A stretch of 64,000 nt of DNA from Blasia pusilla (Eukaryota > Marchantiophyta > Marchantiopsida > Blasiales). The stretch lies in the NCBI GenBank assembly GCA_050084515.1, contig CM114274.1, forward strand, positions 30,504,001 through 30,568,000, written 5' to 3'. Both the position numbers and the translations under genes were made by a program. Under the pieces are notes generated by a model. That model made no database searches. It was not told the origin of the DNA and saw only the letters and a list, made by a program, of their open reading frames with translations. This document shows, piece by piece, positions 23,190 to 36,765 of this stretch (position 1 is its first letter; every line of letters begins with the position of its first letter).

Positions 23190-24650
23190 CATGACCAAGC
23201 TCAGAGAACTCCAATAGATTGTGAAGGAACATTAGGAGAAGTACATATGGAAGGTAGAACATCCACAAAATGCCAACATAAGTATTGTTCCTAATCTATG
23301 AAAACCTATCATACATAACACGCAGATAGTGGAGAATTTTAGACGAGAGAGAAAAAAGACAAAGGATGGGAATCATGATACCCATCATGCAAAATTATAT
23401 GTGAAGGTTCCTCCTAATGTGCAACGGGATCTCCAAAATAGGGTACTTATGAGAAATGGACGAAGAAGGGAAGGGAGACCCTCGAGTGAAGTGGAGGAGA
23501 CAAAGCCATTCCAAATCGGTTTGCAACATGCAAGAAATAGCGTTTATGTTATATCCAATGTTGATGGGATTGCGGACATAACATTGAGTGACAGTCTCAA
23601 TGAATGTAAAAGAAGAGCTCGGTGGAGTCGGGTGATTAGTAGCACCAGAAAGAAACAAGCTAATCTGAGGGATTTTTTCAACATTCAAGGAATAAAAGTT
23701 GCAAATGACATGTGGATGAAGTGTTTCTATGAATATGGAATACCATTTAACGTTGTATGGCAAGATGCTTTCAAGCAAGCAATGTTGGAAACAACAAAGG
23801 TGAAAGGTTACTCTGGTCCTAGTTACAATTTGTTGCGCACCACTCTACTTGAGAAACGTTTGGGGAAGGTGAAAAGAAAATATGGATGGCATATTAGATT
23901 ATTTACGTTTGGGGGTCACGATCATCACCGATTCTGTGATAAATATGAGGAGTGAATCTTTAATGACCATCATGGTCTCGTGTCCACAAGATGAGGTCAT
24001 GATCAAGTTGATAGACACCAAGGGGGAATCCCAAACGACTCAATGGTTGGCAAGTCACTTAGAAAGGACTATCATGCCTATAAGTCCAAAGAATGTGTTG
24101 CAACTTATGATAGACAACGCTAGTAATGAGCAAGTAGCATGGAAACTTATTGGAGCAAAGTTTTCTCATATTCTTTGGGGTAGATGTGGAAAACATTATC
24201 TTGATCTAGTGGACATGATTTTTGCACAAGCTCGTGAAATGGTAGTATTTGTGAAGACAAGAACTTGGGTGATGGAAAAACTCATAGAAAATAACCTTGT
24301 GAAGAGACAATTGTTGCTTCCTACAAACACACGCTTTGCAATGTTGTTGCAAAGCTTCATAACGTTGGGATGTATCTTAGAATTAAGGGAGTAGTTCAAT
24401 GGAAGGACCATGGTTGCCATAAATGCTTTTAGGGAGTAGTTCCATGGGAGGGATGTGAGGCAAAGATAGAAGACACAAGATATTGAGACTATTATGGCCA
24501 ATTACGATTTTTGGATGGAAGATAAAGAATTGTTTGTCGCAGCTTTGCCAACTATTATTTTGTTGAGAGAGTATGATGGTCATAAATCAATGACGGGGCG
24601 TGTTTATCATCTCTTATTTGAGATAATGGAAGGGACTTGTTCTTTTCCTA
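23190..24650 (+). pseudogene. hAT-superfamily (DUF659) transposase, broken
   Basis: The first frame (23329-23955) carries a basic region, then RKKQANLRDFF and FYEYGIPFNVVWQDAFKQAM, a typical lead-in to DUF659. A frameshift near 23.88-23.9 kb moves the reading to the frame of 23882-24394. This holds the DUF659/RNase H-like core: VTIITDSVINMRSESLMTIM, VLQLMIDNASNEQVAWKL and HILWGRCGKHYLDLV. These match the usual D-G-W-T, TDNASN and C..HC.DL signatures only in part; several catalytic positions are altered. After a stop, further similarity (NYDFWMEDKELFVAALP) continues to about 24.65 kb. Upstream, a BED-like zinc finger may be present in degraded form. The protein would cut and paste hAT elements. 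No terminal repeats were found, so it is a dead remnant. Confidence 0.8.
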
Positions 24651-24739
24651 TAATTGGATACTAACTCCATGGATTAGTGTGGGTGGAAGGGCAAGATTGC
24701 ACATACATAAAGTCTGTGTTTACGGACAAGTCCGTGCAA

Positions 24740-24781
24740 GCCGAGGTACCTACGGCTCACACTTGCCGCAGGTACCTCGGC
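24740..24781. other. GC-rich hairpin
   Basis: GCCGAGGTACCTACGG (24740-24755) pairs with CCGCAGGTACCTCGGC (24766-24781): 15 of 16 bases, with a 10-base loop. Confidence 0.65.
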
Positions 24782-24789
24782 ATGTTGTG

Positions 24790-27700
24790 CATGTAATGTA
24801 GACCTGGGTCGGTTGAGCCTGCACAAATTGTGTGGCCTAAGCGTAGCCCCCATCAGCTCACGGTAGTGTGGGTCCCCACTAGGTGGGCTTGGCCAACTTG
24901 GGTATATGCTACGGGCTTTGTTGGCTCGAAGGCGGACTCAAGTGCGGGCCACATGTACTCAGGTGGCATTTCCATTTCTGTGCAACATCACCTCTGAGAG
25001 TGTAGTTTGGAAATTCCAAACTGTTCACTACGAGCTTGAACTTTTATCAGTATGCTCAAAATTATATATTTTTCAAGACCTTGGATGGAAAAAGTGATTT
25101 GTTCCACATTTGTGATTCCAATGAAAATTTCCAATTTTTTAAATTATGTGTTGAGAGATTATTGGATACATGAATGTTTCATGTCTGCTACAACTTGTCA
25201 GATTCAGACGGGTTGCCATAATGGGGAAGGGGAATTTTTTTTCGGGATTGACTAAGAAAAGAGAAAAAAAATAAAAATAAATGTTCAACAAAATTCCTCC
25301 CTCTCTTCAACCCATAGGAAGCTCTCTTCAAATAATAGGAAACTCTCTTAAGAAAATACAATCTCTTTAGGTTGAAAATAATTTCCTCTCTCCTCTCTTC
25401 CTCTCCTCGTACCGCTCCTCAGTGGTTGTGATACCGATGAGCTATGGAAAGACTAGCGAGTGGTTATTGATATTTTGGCTATGGAGGACCATGTTGTGCT
25501 TGTGATGTTAGTTCGCATGGCGTGATGTGTGGATTGGGGGCCAATAGTGGGTCCACATAATTTTTTGCAGCATAATGCAAAGAAGTACATCGGCTAGGCC
25601 TAGAGTGAGGCCTTCAAGTGGATATTCAAGACATGGATGTAGACGTGGTGGATGTGTTGCCATGAGGGACACAAGTATTAGTGTTAGTTAGTGTGGAAGG
25701 AGATGAGATATGGGGACTGGAATCATCTCAATTTTTTTTCCATTGTTGTGGCATTCATAATTGGGAGTGTATGGTTCTAGACGAGAATGTGTGGGCGACA
25801 CTCGATGGTTGGAGGTGCATCACCTAGGTGGGTGGAGGTATTGGTTGGTGGTTTGCAAGGGTGGTATATGGCATGTTTGATGCCACTCTTGGATGTGGTT
25901 TCTTGGATAATAGTTATGTTGTGGATAGTCGTTGTTCATTGAGAGAGAAATGGATTGTTGGGGGGCAATTAATGATGGGGCGAGTGAGCACCTAGCCTAA
26001 TTATCTAAGCACCAAAAAGGTGGATGTTACTTTTGACACAATGGTTGACAATTTGGGGTTGGAGGGACTTAACCACATACTAATAGGGAGATTATGTAGC
26101 CTCTTGATATGATGGTTTAGATATGGATGTGGTTTGTGTGATCTGTGTTATGTTAGTATATGTTTTTGTGTATAGATATCAACATATGTTGTGTTTCAAT
26201 GTGTATGCAGACAACATCGGAGTACATCTTATGGTGTAATAGGTTTGTCATTAAAGATTGCAAGAACTCATGGGGAATTCTATGGGAGTAGATTATTGGG
26301 GGTGGAAATGGATGGATGCCTTGACAAGGTATCCTTTTTTTTTTTTTGGCCATGGATTTGGTGACATTGGGAGTGGGACCAATTTAGATGTTTTGGTTGG
26401 ACATTATATTCTGTAAGAGTGGAGGTGTTGTTGTGTTGTGTGCAAAGGTAGCCACGGAAGGAGTTGGTGTCTCTTGGTGGGGAGTTAAGTGTGGATGTAT
26501 TCATGTCAGTTGAGTTGAGTGCCATATGGCAAGTGATAGCAACTCGAATGGAGGAGTTTCCCACTCGATGAATGATTGAGCATGCCCTAACTATCATTAA
26601 TTTTGTCCTCTTGGATAACACCAAGGACATCTGATTTTTGGTTTTGTCTTCTAGTGTGGTGTACTGGTCAAAGTGCGTGCTCTTGGATTCTAGAGTATAC
26701 TCGTTGATGTTGGGTTGGGTTGAAACCTTGGGATTGGAACTACAAAAGTTTGAGTTGGTTTGATGTGTGTGCATAATAACGATGTTTGTTGAGTATGTGC
26801 ACAACATATCTGCTTGGCATATTTAGGGAGGTTGGATGTTGGTCTCAATAGATCTAGGGCAACTTCTTGAAGAGGAGGGTGACTTGAGTGAGCACATTAC
26901 AACTTGGTTCAAGCTCATTTGGAGTTATTTTGAGGCGATTACTATTATTGAGTAAGTTCCTTATTATAGGCCTTAGTTGAATTGTGTCTATGGCCTCGCC
27001 ATGACAATTAGTTCGGCTAGACAATGAAAGAGCTATGGATTGTTTGTTTTTGTGCTCGCTTGTTGATTTCATTAATTATCGGAGACCTTTTTGATATGTG
27101 AATGTTGAAACATATGAACATTTATATGCACTTAATAATACAAATCTATAGATGATTCTTTCTTGCATTCACAAGTTCTAAAGAAGAGAGAATACATGAC
27201 ATGGCATCAATAGAAGAAGATTGGAGGGAGATCATAAAGTTTGAGTGAAAAAAAAACTCCAAAAAATCTAACCTCACGTAATATAGGAGCTATATCGAAA
27301 ACCATTCCACCCGAATCCACCCTAGTGAAGAGTTCAGCTTCAATCAACTAGGAAGAACCTTAATCTGAATCCGAAAAGCTGCATCATTAACCCACGAAGG
27401 ACCTTTATCGCATGAAGTCATAATGCTTCTAATGAATGGCCTTGTGTGGTAAGAGTTAGCATTGTAGCTCACCTAGTACGACGTAGTTCATTCATTTAGC
27501 ACGGGAGGTTGCTGCTGTCGTAGAAATCTAGACAAACAAAGATTTAAATTGGTTCTTCGGCTGGATAGGGTAGGTAGATCGGTCATCGGTGTACACGGAT
27601 GACTGAGGTGAGGGAGGGACTTATCAAAGCCGCAGGCAGCCCTAGGAGTAGATAGGAATCTGAGGATTAGAGGAAGAGAGGTGCGGAGCAGGACCGAGGA
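24790..27700. other. unassigned, mostly low-information stretch
   Basis: One palindrome of the 25-27 bp family lies at about 25190-25216. The rest shows only shadow frames; the minus frame at 26807-26280 is compositionally odd and has no match. Confidence 0.4.
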
Positions 27701-28209
27701 GGCGTCGTACAGCTCAAAGTGTGCGCATCTTTGGCCTCCTTCTGGGCTTTGACCCGCACATCATTGGTGATTGTGCCAGGGTTGCGCAGTGATTACCGCT
27801 CGGGAAGGGAGTTTGACTGAGATTGAACTGTAGTTCCTAGGAAGAGAGAATTTCTTTTTCAACGGGTTGGTGATAGTAGCCTGCGTCTGAGGAGACTGGA
27901 ATTGATGCTCTGATCAACAGGTTTCTTGTTTTTCTTTCTTCCTCGTGGCGGGTTTAACCATCGTCTTGGAAACCTAGCCGAATAGATCAAAGGGCGAAAT
28001 TGGCTGTTGGAAGTAATGACTAGGAATTGTGTGAGGAGCCGATGCTGATCTTTTCCATATCCAACTTTAGCATGGAATTGGTTTCTACATGGATGAGCCG
28101 CAAGGATACGTTTGAGAGGCACGCTTGATCTAAGATCATCTATGTGATTACGTCCAACATCGACTCTCTCGAGTACGTGAATGTGCCTGACGTGTTTGTG
28201 ACGTTCACC
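27701..28209 (+). promoter_or_regulatory. presumed promoter and 5' untranslated region of MSRA5
   Basis: This is the sequence upstream of the chosen MSRA5 start. It is inferred from position only; no clear TATA box or known element stands out. Confidence 0.35.
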
Positions 28210-31200
28210 ATGATCGGGCGAGGAGCATGGAGACTCGGCAGAGGATCTATTTTCTTTTTTCTATTTGTTGGATCGATCTTCTCTCAAGCTTATGGAGTTC
28301 GCGCTCCGGCAATCCAGTTTATGAAACCAAACAAAGAGCAGAAATTGAGGAAGACATCCGTGTTTGCGCTCGGGAGTTTCTGGAGAGGAGAAGCGGTGTT
28401 TGGTTGTCTGCCAGGGGTGGTGAGAACTCGAGTGGGGTATTGCGGGGGTTCAAAGGCTAATCCCGATTATCACAATATTGGGGATCATGCGGAGTCTGTT
28501 GAGGTGTGTCCATCTCATCATGTTCTCGAAATGCAGATGGTCTCTGGAGATTATCCCGGCGGATGCGTCTCCCTTCCCGATTTACACACGGCCAAAAAAC
28601 TTGTTCCTAAATTACTTGACAGTTCATCAATTTTCGCATTTTGAATTGGAGGAATTCGACATCATAATGGAAAAAATCATGTGTTTCTGTAGATTGAGTA
28701 CGATCTTTCAATCATAAGATACGAACAACTCCTGGACGCGTTCTGGACAAACCACGATCCCACGCAAACGTTTGGGCAAGGCCCGGATGTCGGGGAGCAA
28801 TACCGGTAAGCCGCACTTAATTAGCAACCGTGCCTTGAGGTCCGAGATTTCTGTTTCGCTTGAGGTAGGGATTGTCTTCTAGAAATGTTGTGCTCGTTTC
28901 GTCCTGCAAGCCAACGGTTCCGTACCTAGGCTTTGTTCACGTCACATATCCTTGCCTTCTTCCTCCAGGACATTGCTGAAGGTTTCGTTTACGATGGACT
29001 TGGTTCCCGAAGGAATTCTGGCATCCAGGTCATACAGTTTAGAGGGATTTTCATTCTGGTAACTTGGGTTGGTGAACTGGACTCATGGGCGACTAGGTTC
29101 CTTGACCGCTAGGAGGATGGATGAATGAATAGATTTACTGTCCACTGGGATCCCGCAGGGCCATGGGACTTAGCTTTGTATAAATTGACCGCAGTTTGAA
29201 GAGAAAGTACCATCAACGGCAAGGACCTAAGAGGTCTTTTGTGCCAGATGGCTTTCCCTAGTCTTCACAGACTAATACAGGAACTTAGCAATCTGAACCT
29301 GATTCTAACCATGTCATTAATTCAGAGACCTTGAGGGCTGGGTGAGCGAAGAGATCCTGAAAGCCAAGTCTAATGTGCTTGTGAAAGGTGCAGTGGAAAA
29401 GGTAATGTGAGAGATCTAGATTTATGGTATAAGTATGAAATAGGAGCAGCTCCACGGTGTAAACCTTTACACAGATCATGTACAATATATCCCGAATTGG
29501 TGCTGCAGGTCCTTGATCTTCACGCTGGATGAAGAGGAGGCTAGACTTGCTCTTTTGAGCAAGGAAAGAGAACAAGCAAAGTTGGGCGGAAACGTGGTTC
29601 TCACTAGAATACAGCCTCTTCAAACTTTCTACATGGCGGAAGCAGAGCACCAGGTATGAGATGGCATTGGTCACATAAGTTTTGTATTTTGGTATGAATC
29701 AAGGTTTTACAGGCATTTACCCATGCCTGTCCTGTGTACAAGCTCCGTGTTAGGCACATTTCGTGGAAGCTCTCTTATAATGCACCTATATTATCTGTCC
29801 GTTCAAGATTGCAGTAATGAAGATCTTCTCACAGAACTGATGAAATTGTTCATTAATAAACTGACAGTGGTTGCTTGCTACTAGTCTCATATTGGCAATT
29901 TAATACTGCTCCCATTCTCCTATTACCGAGGGTGGTTGTAAACTTGCAATAGCATATGTTCAGAAGTCGTTAAGTTTGACTTTCATCACACGTCCATCTA
30001 AGCATGGTTTTGGAATTCGACTGCACATCCACTACCCTGATCGTTGTCCTCTTATCTTCTATTGGAATACGTTGCAGTGTGGTACACAACTTTTGGGTTG
30101 GTAGTTACGTTGGGGCTTTCCTTTTATTGTCTGCTATACCTATGTCTTGCTGGATTGTTCTGGGGTGCTGAGAATTTCGTTTTCTCCGTGCAAAATTCTT
30201 TCCTGTCTTCATTTTCTCCTTACTTCATGAGGGGCTTTGTCCTTTGGGATGATCTAGTGACTCTAATTTGGTATCTACACTAGATAGGACTAATAGCCAG
30301 TGTTGGAACTGTGTTGATGTTTTGTTGAAAACCAGTTGGCATTTGTCTTCCGATTCTGAGAGCTCAATGACATCCAAGGAGTGTTGGACTGTAGTTCAAG
30401 TTTCCAGCTTAGATTGGCAAGGCAGACTACTCATTAAGTACTGTCTGCTGTGCCACTGTGACCTTAGAACCTCAAAAGAGAGTGTTCTGCAGATAACCAG
30501 GGGGTTCTAAGATTGGGTGTGAGGCAACAATTTTCTGCGTGTTGTGGGGTCTCATTTAGTTTGGTCGTTGAGCATTTGCAGACCATTCACTCTCTTGAGG
30601 AGTACAGCTTATATGTCTTCTTGATTGGTACTTCAGAGAACTCATGCTTGTTGCGATTGGATGGTGTATCCAATTTCTTTTCCTTGGTGGGTCTCTTCTC
30701 TAACACGAATATTATTTCCAACTCTGATGAAATCTGTGAGAGATAGTTATACAACACTGGACAGAGAGGAAGCGTTAACCTACACAGTCCTAACAATCTA
30801 AACTGCCAGCAAGAGGTGACTTTGGACCATGTTTTGGCCAGTTCCCTGCACAATTGGTAGCCTCACAACTTCCCAGGTGACAAACGTAGACACTGAGAGC
30901 ACTCCAGTCAATCTTGGGACAAGGGGTCGTTGCAACACAAGCTCATTAGTAGAAGAAAAAAAGAAAAATTGAGTCTTACATTGATGATCGTTCAGAGCGT
31001 TCCAACTCCTTCTATACAGTTATATTCCTCAGCCAAGATGTGAGTAGCTTCAGCTTTCAGTTGGAAGGGAGGGCCTCATAGTGGGGCAAATTGGCACACA
31101 AAACTAACAGGTCAACAAGCCCAAAATAAATAACCAAGGGGCCACAGTGGGAGTGGCTACGTTCTCCCACAAGAGAGATTGGTAAGGACTTAAAAGAGAT

Positions 31201-34200
31201 CCAGGTAGCTGCTGAATGGAAGTAGCCCTAAACAAGAAACCTTGAGATGTTTCTAGAAGGTGGTTGTGTTTGGCTGATTAGCATCTTGACCTGAAACAAG
31301 CTGTCCCTAATTTTAGGAAGGACTTTGCAACAAACAGGAACAAATTGCAGTTAGTAATAATAGTAAACATAGTATTTACAACCATCTATTTACACCTAAC
31401 ATTCTTACTGTGCCAGGTCAGGTCTAAAGAAACTGTAAGGGATTCTCATCCAGCAGAGTTACTGCCTTACATATATGGTGTAAAACACATTGATTGTGTT
31501 TTGGAATGCTCTGCTTTCTCAACATTTCCTAGGGGAAGAAATGGAGGACATATCAGGCAGCCGGGTGGGTAACAGCTCTGTTGTTGCCTTGATGTGTGCT
31601 GCTGGGTTTCGTTGCCTAGAGGAAACAGGAGAGAACCTTCACGAGATGCTTTCCGTGACCAAAATCTGGTGTGACAGGTGGGGGCATGTAGCCGAATGCC
31701 AGACTGGTGTGAGGATATTTAATGGCGAGGAGAACCAAGACCAACACCAAAGTCCACCTACACCTGCCTGGGGATGGAATTTTGGGAGGATTAGATGTGA
31801 GATTCTCATGTCAAGAAGACTAATGTGAAAGGTCACTGCAAGGTGAATGGTTTGACTTTGCTCCTCCTCTGCCTCAACACACTCTCTGGATCAAATCCTC
31901 CTTAGAAAAGGGCAGATAGAGTGAGATGCTAAGGTCAAACAAGTGAACAGGCTTGGAGCTGTGCAGCTGAAAGCATTTCAGGGTATCATGTCGGATTCCT
32001 CTTGGTGCACCAAGTTCCATGGGAGATCTGAATTTGGAATTGAGCCCTTGGAGGATAGATAGGACTTCACCAAGTTAAAATTGCATAAGCATCAGGAAAT
32101 GGATTCCCTTTGCTGCTCTAAAGTACTGGTGGGCATAACTTGACCCCCAGAAGGCTTGCTTCTTGGATGGCCAAGACTCAAGAGATTGTTAAGTGTACCA
32201 AACCTCCTTAGAGGACCTGAACCTGTTGGAGGAGGAAAAGTAACTGGGACTACTGTAATCAATGCAGTGGGAGAGTGCTCACAGCAACTTGGCATTGAAC
32301 AACCAACCAAAAAGTCAGACCTTTCCCTCTTGAATGTGGTGATCTTCTCGCTTGAGAACCTGACTCCAGTTGAAGTTCAGGGCAAGGTGCAGTTCATTGA
32401 ACCATAGACAGAGAAGGATGGGAACACACAATCGAAGTCATGAACATTAATTGGTGATGGAGATAGAACTTGTCATTTCCTGGTCTTTAATGAGAAATTT
32501 GCAGCACAAAGAGTAACAATCTACACTAAAATTGCTAAGTTGGCACCATCAGAGGTGTTTATCAAGTTCAGTAGTGTAGATCCGGTGCCCAAAATTACTG
32601 CACTAGTGAGTAATATCTTTTGGGAATCCCAATCAGGTAAAATATAAACTGTTGTAAAGAGTTTTAGCTACTACCTGGAAACTCTGCACCAACCCTCTGT
32701 GTGGTGAGCTCTCACACTAATATGAAGGAGTTCCTCCCCTTATATGCTACTTTCTTCACTTATGCCACTCTCTGTACCTATCCCAGTCTCCAGCACAATC
32801 CAATTAGGGTGGGCGGTTTTTAGTGGCGTGGCTATGATAGACAGCGCATAATGAGTTTAGTCTCTATTTTGACAAAATCTGCAGCATACTGTCAGTATTT
32901 GGTCACTTGTGCAAAATTTACAGCACTAGGAGCAAGAACCCACGCTGATATCACTAAGTTGGTACCACGAGAGGTGAGTAACATTCAGTAGCTTAGTTTC
33001 ACTTGTCAAACCTAGGGCTCTGGTAAGTTTTTTTAGTGGTCAACACCAGAGTAAGGTAACTTGTGTTGTAAAGAGAGTGCTGACAACATCTGGAAGGTTG
33101 GCACAAACACTCAATATGGTAAGCACTTGCACTATCTGAGATCCTTTCTCCTCTCATATGGTAATTCCTTTGCTTCTTCCTCCTGCCCATCCAGGCACTA
33201 GCAACCTCCAACCAGGGTGAAATGCCATGAATACCATGTCTCAGTCTATGGTTGTAACGATACAACAGGTACTACTTAATGAGTTCAGTCACTCTGTGGA
33301 CTTGGGGGCTGTCAGATAGGGCCCCACGGGCCAAGTTGATGAGCTGCGTCCTGGATGAAGAGCATTTTATGTAGGTGAGAGATCTTTGATCACATGGGTA
33401 TGCTAGATTAGTTGTAAGCGCTTCATATCTCATGGCACCCTTCGCTTTTCCTCGCTCTTTTTCCCTCTCATCTCTTCCTGTTCATGTACTTCCAACTTTA
33501 TAAATTTCCATTTCGGTTTGTTTTACTTTTGTTGTCACCTACTTTTACTATACTTTTCTAGATTGTTCCTCGTTGCAGATTACAATACTGACTTTTGCTT
33601 AACCAGATGCCCTCACTGGTGGGGGTAGGACTGTTCCTATTTGTCTCCTCTCAGTTCTCATTTCTGCTTTTATTGTTTCAGAGCTCACCTGTCGTTCCTG
33701 ATTCCTTAGCTTTAAGGACCTGCCCATTTTAAATCTACTTTGTGCTAGGCAACAACAAATTAGAGCACTTGCAGAATCTCTAGGCACATGGGTAGCATAA
33801 TCATGTTCTGTTAATCTGATTGTAGGGACTCAATGACATCAATGGGAAAGTCCTGGTAGCCAGCAAGCACCCATTATACTTGATTTACGTCCCTAGGCAT
33901 AGGTACATAGCAGTTGGTTGACCGTACTGCCATCACAAATAGATGCTTCAAATTCGTTCATTGGATTTCTCCACGCTCTACCCTGGTCATAAAAGACCAC
34001 CGTAACCACTTTTTTTGGCCCACAACTCTGCAAATTGAATTAACTTGGACAAGTTAATCACACCGTTTTGTGTCACATCTTCAACCTTGAGCAGTTGATT
34101 TTTATGGGCTGAACTCATTTCAATATTAACCTCTGATTCAGTCATTTAAAAGTGGTGGTTTGAAGTTTGGGTCAGTACCCTCATGTGTCCTGGGGTCTAC

Positions 34201-34782
34201 GATAATATTTCAGTGTCAGTCCAGATGATTCCCTCCACCCTCAGTTTTCCATCACTATATAGATAACTTACTAGACTGGCCTTCAATCTGTTAGCATGTT
34301 TAGTGTAGTAATAGGCACTCTAATTTGTGTTTCATCTCGAAATCGTTTCCATGGGTAAGATGATTTCATGGGATTTCAGCTTAAATATGACACATGAGGA
34401 AATTTGTGTTCATATAGATTTGTTTCTCTAGTATGAGACTGCGTTATTTATGCTTACTGTGCTTGCTGATCCATGGAAAATTTGGGAGCAGAGTGCAAAT
34501 ATGATTCATATTCTACATGCATGTAATATCATATTTCCGTTTCAGATGTGCTAAATAATATCCTCACACTTTCTACAGAAGTTCGAACTCAGAAGAAGGC
34601 CCACGTTGCTGCAGTTGTTGGGGGATCTGTCAGATATAGAACTTGTGAATTCCACGACTGCAACAAAATTGAACAGCTATGCTGCTGACCTGTGCCCGCA
34701 GTCTGTGCAAAAGTTAATAGATACTAAAGTTCGCCCCCTACTGATGGGTAGGCCTAAGTTGTTGAGACTATTTGGAGAATGA
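28210..34782 (+). CDS. MSRA5: peptide methionine sulfoxide reductase, MSRA5 type (four exons)
   Basis: Exons 28210-28503, 28693-28805, 29509-29653 and 34579-34782 join in frame through GT-AG introns to 251 residues, close to the usual plant MSRA5 length. The start at 28210 is chosen because it gives a signal peptide (residues 1-29, hydrophobic core [11 protein letters not shown]) just before the mature domain. An upstream in-frame stretch to 28144 lacks an ATG and would spoil the signal. The MsrA fold is shown by [30 protein letters not shown], then [22 protein letters not shown], then YMAEAEHQK. MsrA enzymes reduce methionine-S-sulfoxide in proteins. Here the motif GCFW is GSFW (Ser56), as in other plant MSRA5 proteins, so activity must be atypical or lost. 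Other cysteines are 66, 78 and 223. The secretory pathway is the likely location. No C-terminal KDEL is seen. All exons are open and splice phases agree, so the gene is probably functional. Confidence 0.92.
29654..34578 (+). other. 4.9-kb third intron of MSRA5
   Basis: The donor CAG|GTATGAG and acceptor TTTCTACAG|AAG fit the coding frame on both sides. The intron is far longer than the other two (189 and 703 bp) and contains a diverged duplication (next entry), which points to growth by insertion. No gene was recognised inside it. Confidence 0.8.
32500..33290. repeat. diverged direct duplication inside the MSRA5 intron
   Basis: Units at about 32500-32865 and 32922-33285 share ordered landmarks. 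Examples are CTAAGTTGG.ACCA..AGAGGTG, then GTTGTAAAGAG, then TATGG/ATATG before a CT-rich run, then AATGAGTT.AGT. The spacing is about 420 bp. Confidence 0.6.
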
Positions 34783-36765
34783 TATGAAGCCTGTGAAGGT
34801 AAGCTCTGAAACGTTACCTTTCAGTATTTAAATATGACGTTTGTCAAGCTTTGTGTCAATATCTTAGCTTTATGCCCTGCATTTTGCACCCATCAAGTAA
34901 AGCAAAGTTTGCAAATGAGTTGAATTCCGAAAGGTGTGCACGAGCTGTGCACTTGAAGACGAGTTTTCATCTCCACAATGGACTAAAGAGAGTTGCCCTC
35001 AAGCTTGACTTGATTGTAACATTCTCTGCCCATGGTCTCAATGATGCTCATCTATGTTTCAAAAGGTGGGTAAAACATATCACAATGCCGACACAAAGAA
35101 ACCATTATCTATATTTTTAGTGCCGATGCACAAGAAGTTTTTGGCAAATACTTCACTTTTGTGAAATATGTATTAGCGGTTAGGAAGGAAATGGAGGAAA
35201 ACAAAGTCATTGTCATGGTGATTTATTCCGGATGGAGTTCATGGTAGGAGGGAGGGTGTGTGGGATTTAAATTTTCCGAATTGGGTGTGGGAATTGGGAG
35301 AAAGAGAAGGGTGATGGGTTTTTCAAAATCAGTGAAAAGGGAATTTTGTTTTATCGGATATTTGAGGAGCATACAAATTACTGTGGTGATGGGATGCAAT
35401 GCAGGACCAAGTCGTCCAAGCTTTACATTTCGCATTATGATGGAGGCCTTGGGATCTCCTGTGTCCTTGTGCGAATGATAATGTGACGATAATGTTTAAG
35501 CACGTTTTCCACACAAAGCAGTCCAAGAGTACTTTGTACTAAACAGTTCAATAAGTAAATTGTAAACTATCCAAGAAAATGAGATGGTCTCATCTATCGT
35601 CTAACGTATACGATTTACATAGTATGTTTAGTTGAGGAAAATTTGAGCCACTTCTGCGATTATAGTGCCTGTAGTTGGAAAGGTCTTCTAGGTTGGTCAT
35701 TCCTCCAAAGTCCAAGGAAGATGTTGGACAGCAAGAAGTAGTGACATTATCTCTGTTCACTTATGAGACTAATTCGAACACGAGAAGATTTTGCAAGATG
35801 GCTGAAGGCCAGAGCATGAGATACTTTTTGCATACTAATCCGAGTTAGAATATGATGGAAAAATGAGTGAAATGTGAAGGAAGGTGAATGACGAATGAAT
35901 TGACTACTTGTGGGATTAACTTTAAATTTTTTGAAAAGCGACCTCAAGTTTTCCTAACATTTGGAATACAATTGTTTGCTCCTTAATTGAATACTGTTGC
36001 TAAATTACCCTTGGAAACAGCGAAACAGCCCTAGTAAGTAATATTATGTGAGCTCATAAAGCTAATAGGTGTTCCTACTTATTCATATGACTTTCTATCC
36101 TTGCTCCCCTTATGGATGGTAATAGTGATGATAGCGTGTGGGGTTTCATTCATTGATGTTCAAAAATATCTTCAATTGGAATGTTCAAATGTTAACTTGA
36201 AGTGCTTCTCAAACAATGCACTTTGTGTTTTTGGTGTAGTTTTCTCAATTAAACTCAAATGAACACAAATATTGAAAGTAAAAGTGCCGGCGCCTATTGT
36301 GGGGGACATGTGGTTGGTACATATGTTATCACTATTTTAGGAAGAGGAGGTGAAGCAAAGAAACATGCTCAATCTTTGCTTTGAGTAGGCCAGCTAGGAA
36401 ATCAATGGTTCTATCATTTTAATGTGTGAGATTCTAAGACTTCTCTAAAGGAGTTGCTAGTTTGTTGATTAGCAAGTCATTAGAGGAAAGTTATTAGGGG
36501 AACATGGTAGAAGAAGCTTCAAGAATTTTGGAGCTTGCAACTCTCATGATTCTTGTATGGTATCTTTTCTATTATGTTATTAGATCACAATCTTTTGCTT
36601 GAATCCATATTCTCCATGTTATGTTGCTTATATCTTTTCCTCGCAAGTATAGAGAGGAGAGTTTTCTAGACCCCATCATTGCCCATTAGTCAATACTCAA
36701 TATTACAGAAGTAGTTCTTAGTTGACTTAAGTTGAGGGCCTGGCCCCATCTTCTAGAAATGAGCA
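34783..36765. other. MSRA5 3' flank and intergenic stretch
   Basis: This contains the 3' untranslated region of MSRA5 of unknown length, then sequence without recognisable genes. Confidence 0.45.

Noticed and set aside
26280-26807. 175-codon minus-strand frame
   Set aside because: Thr/Asn/Ser-rich with no family signal, in a region otherwise without genes.
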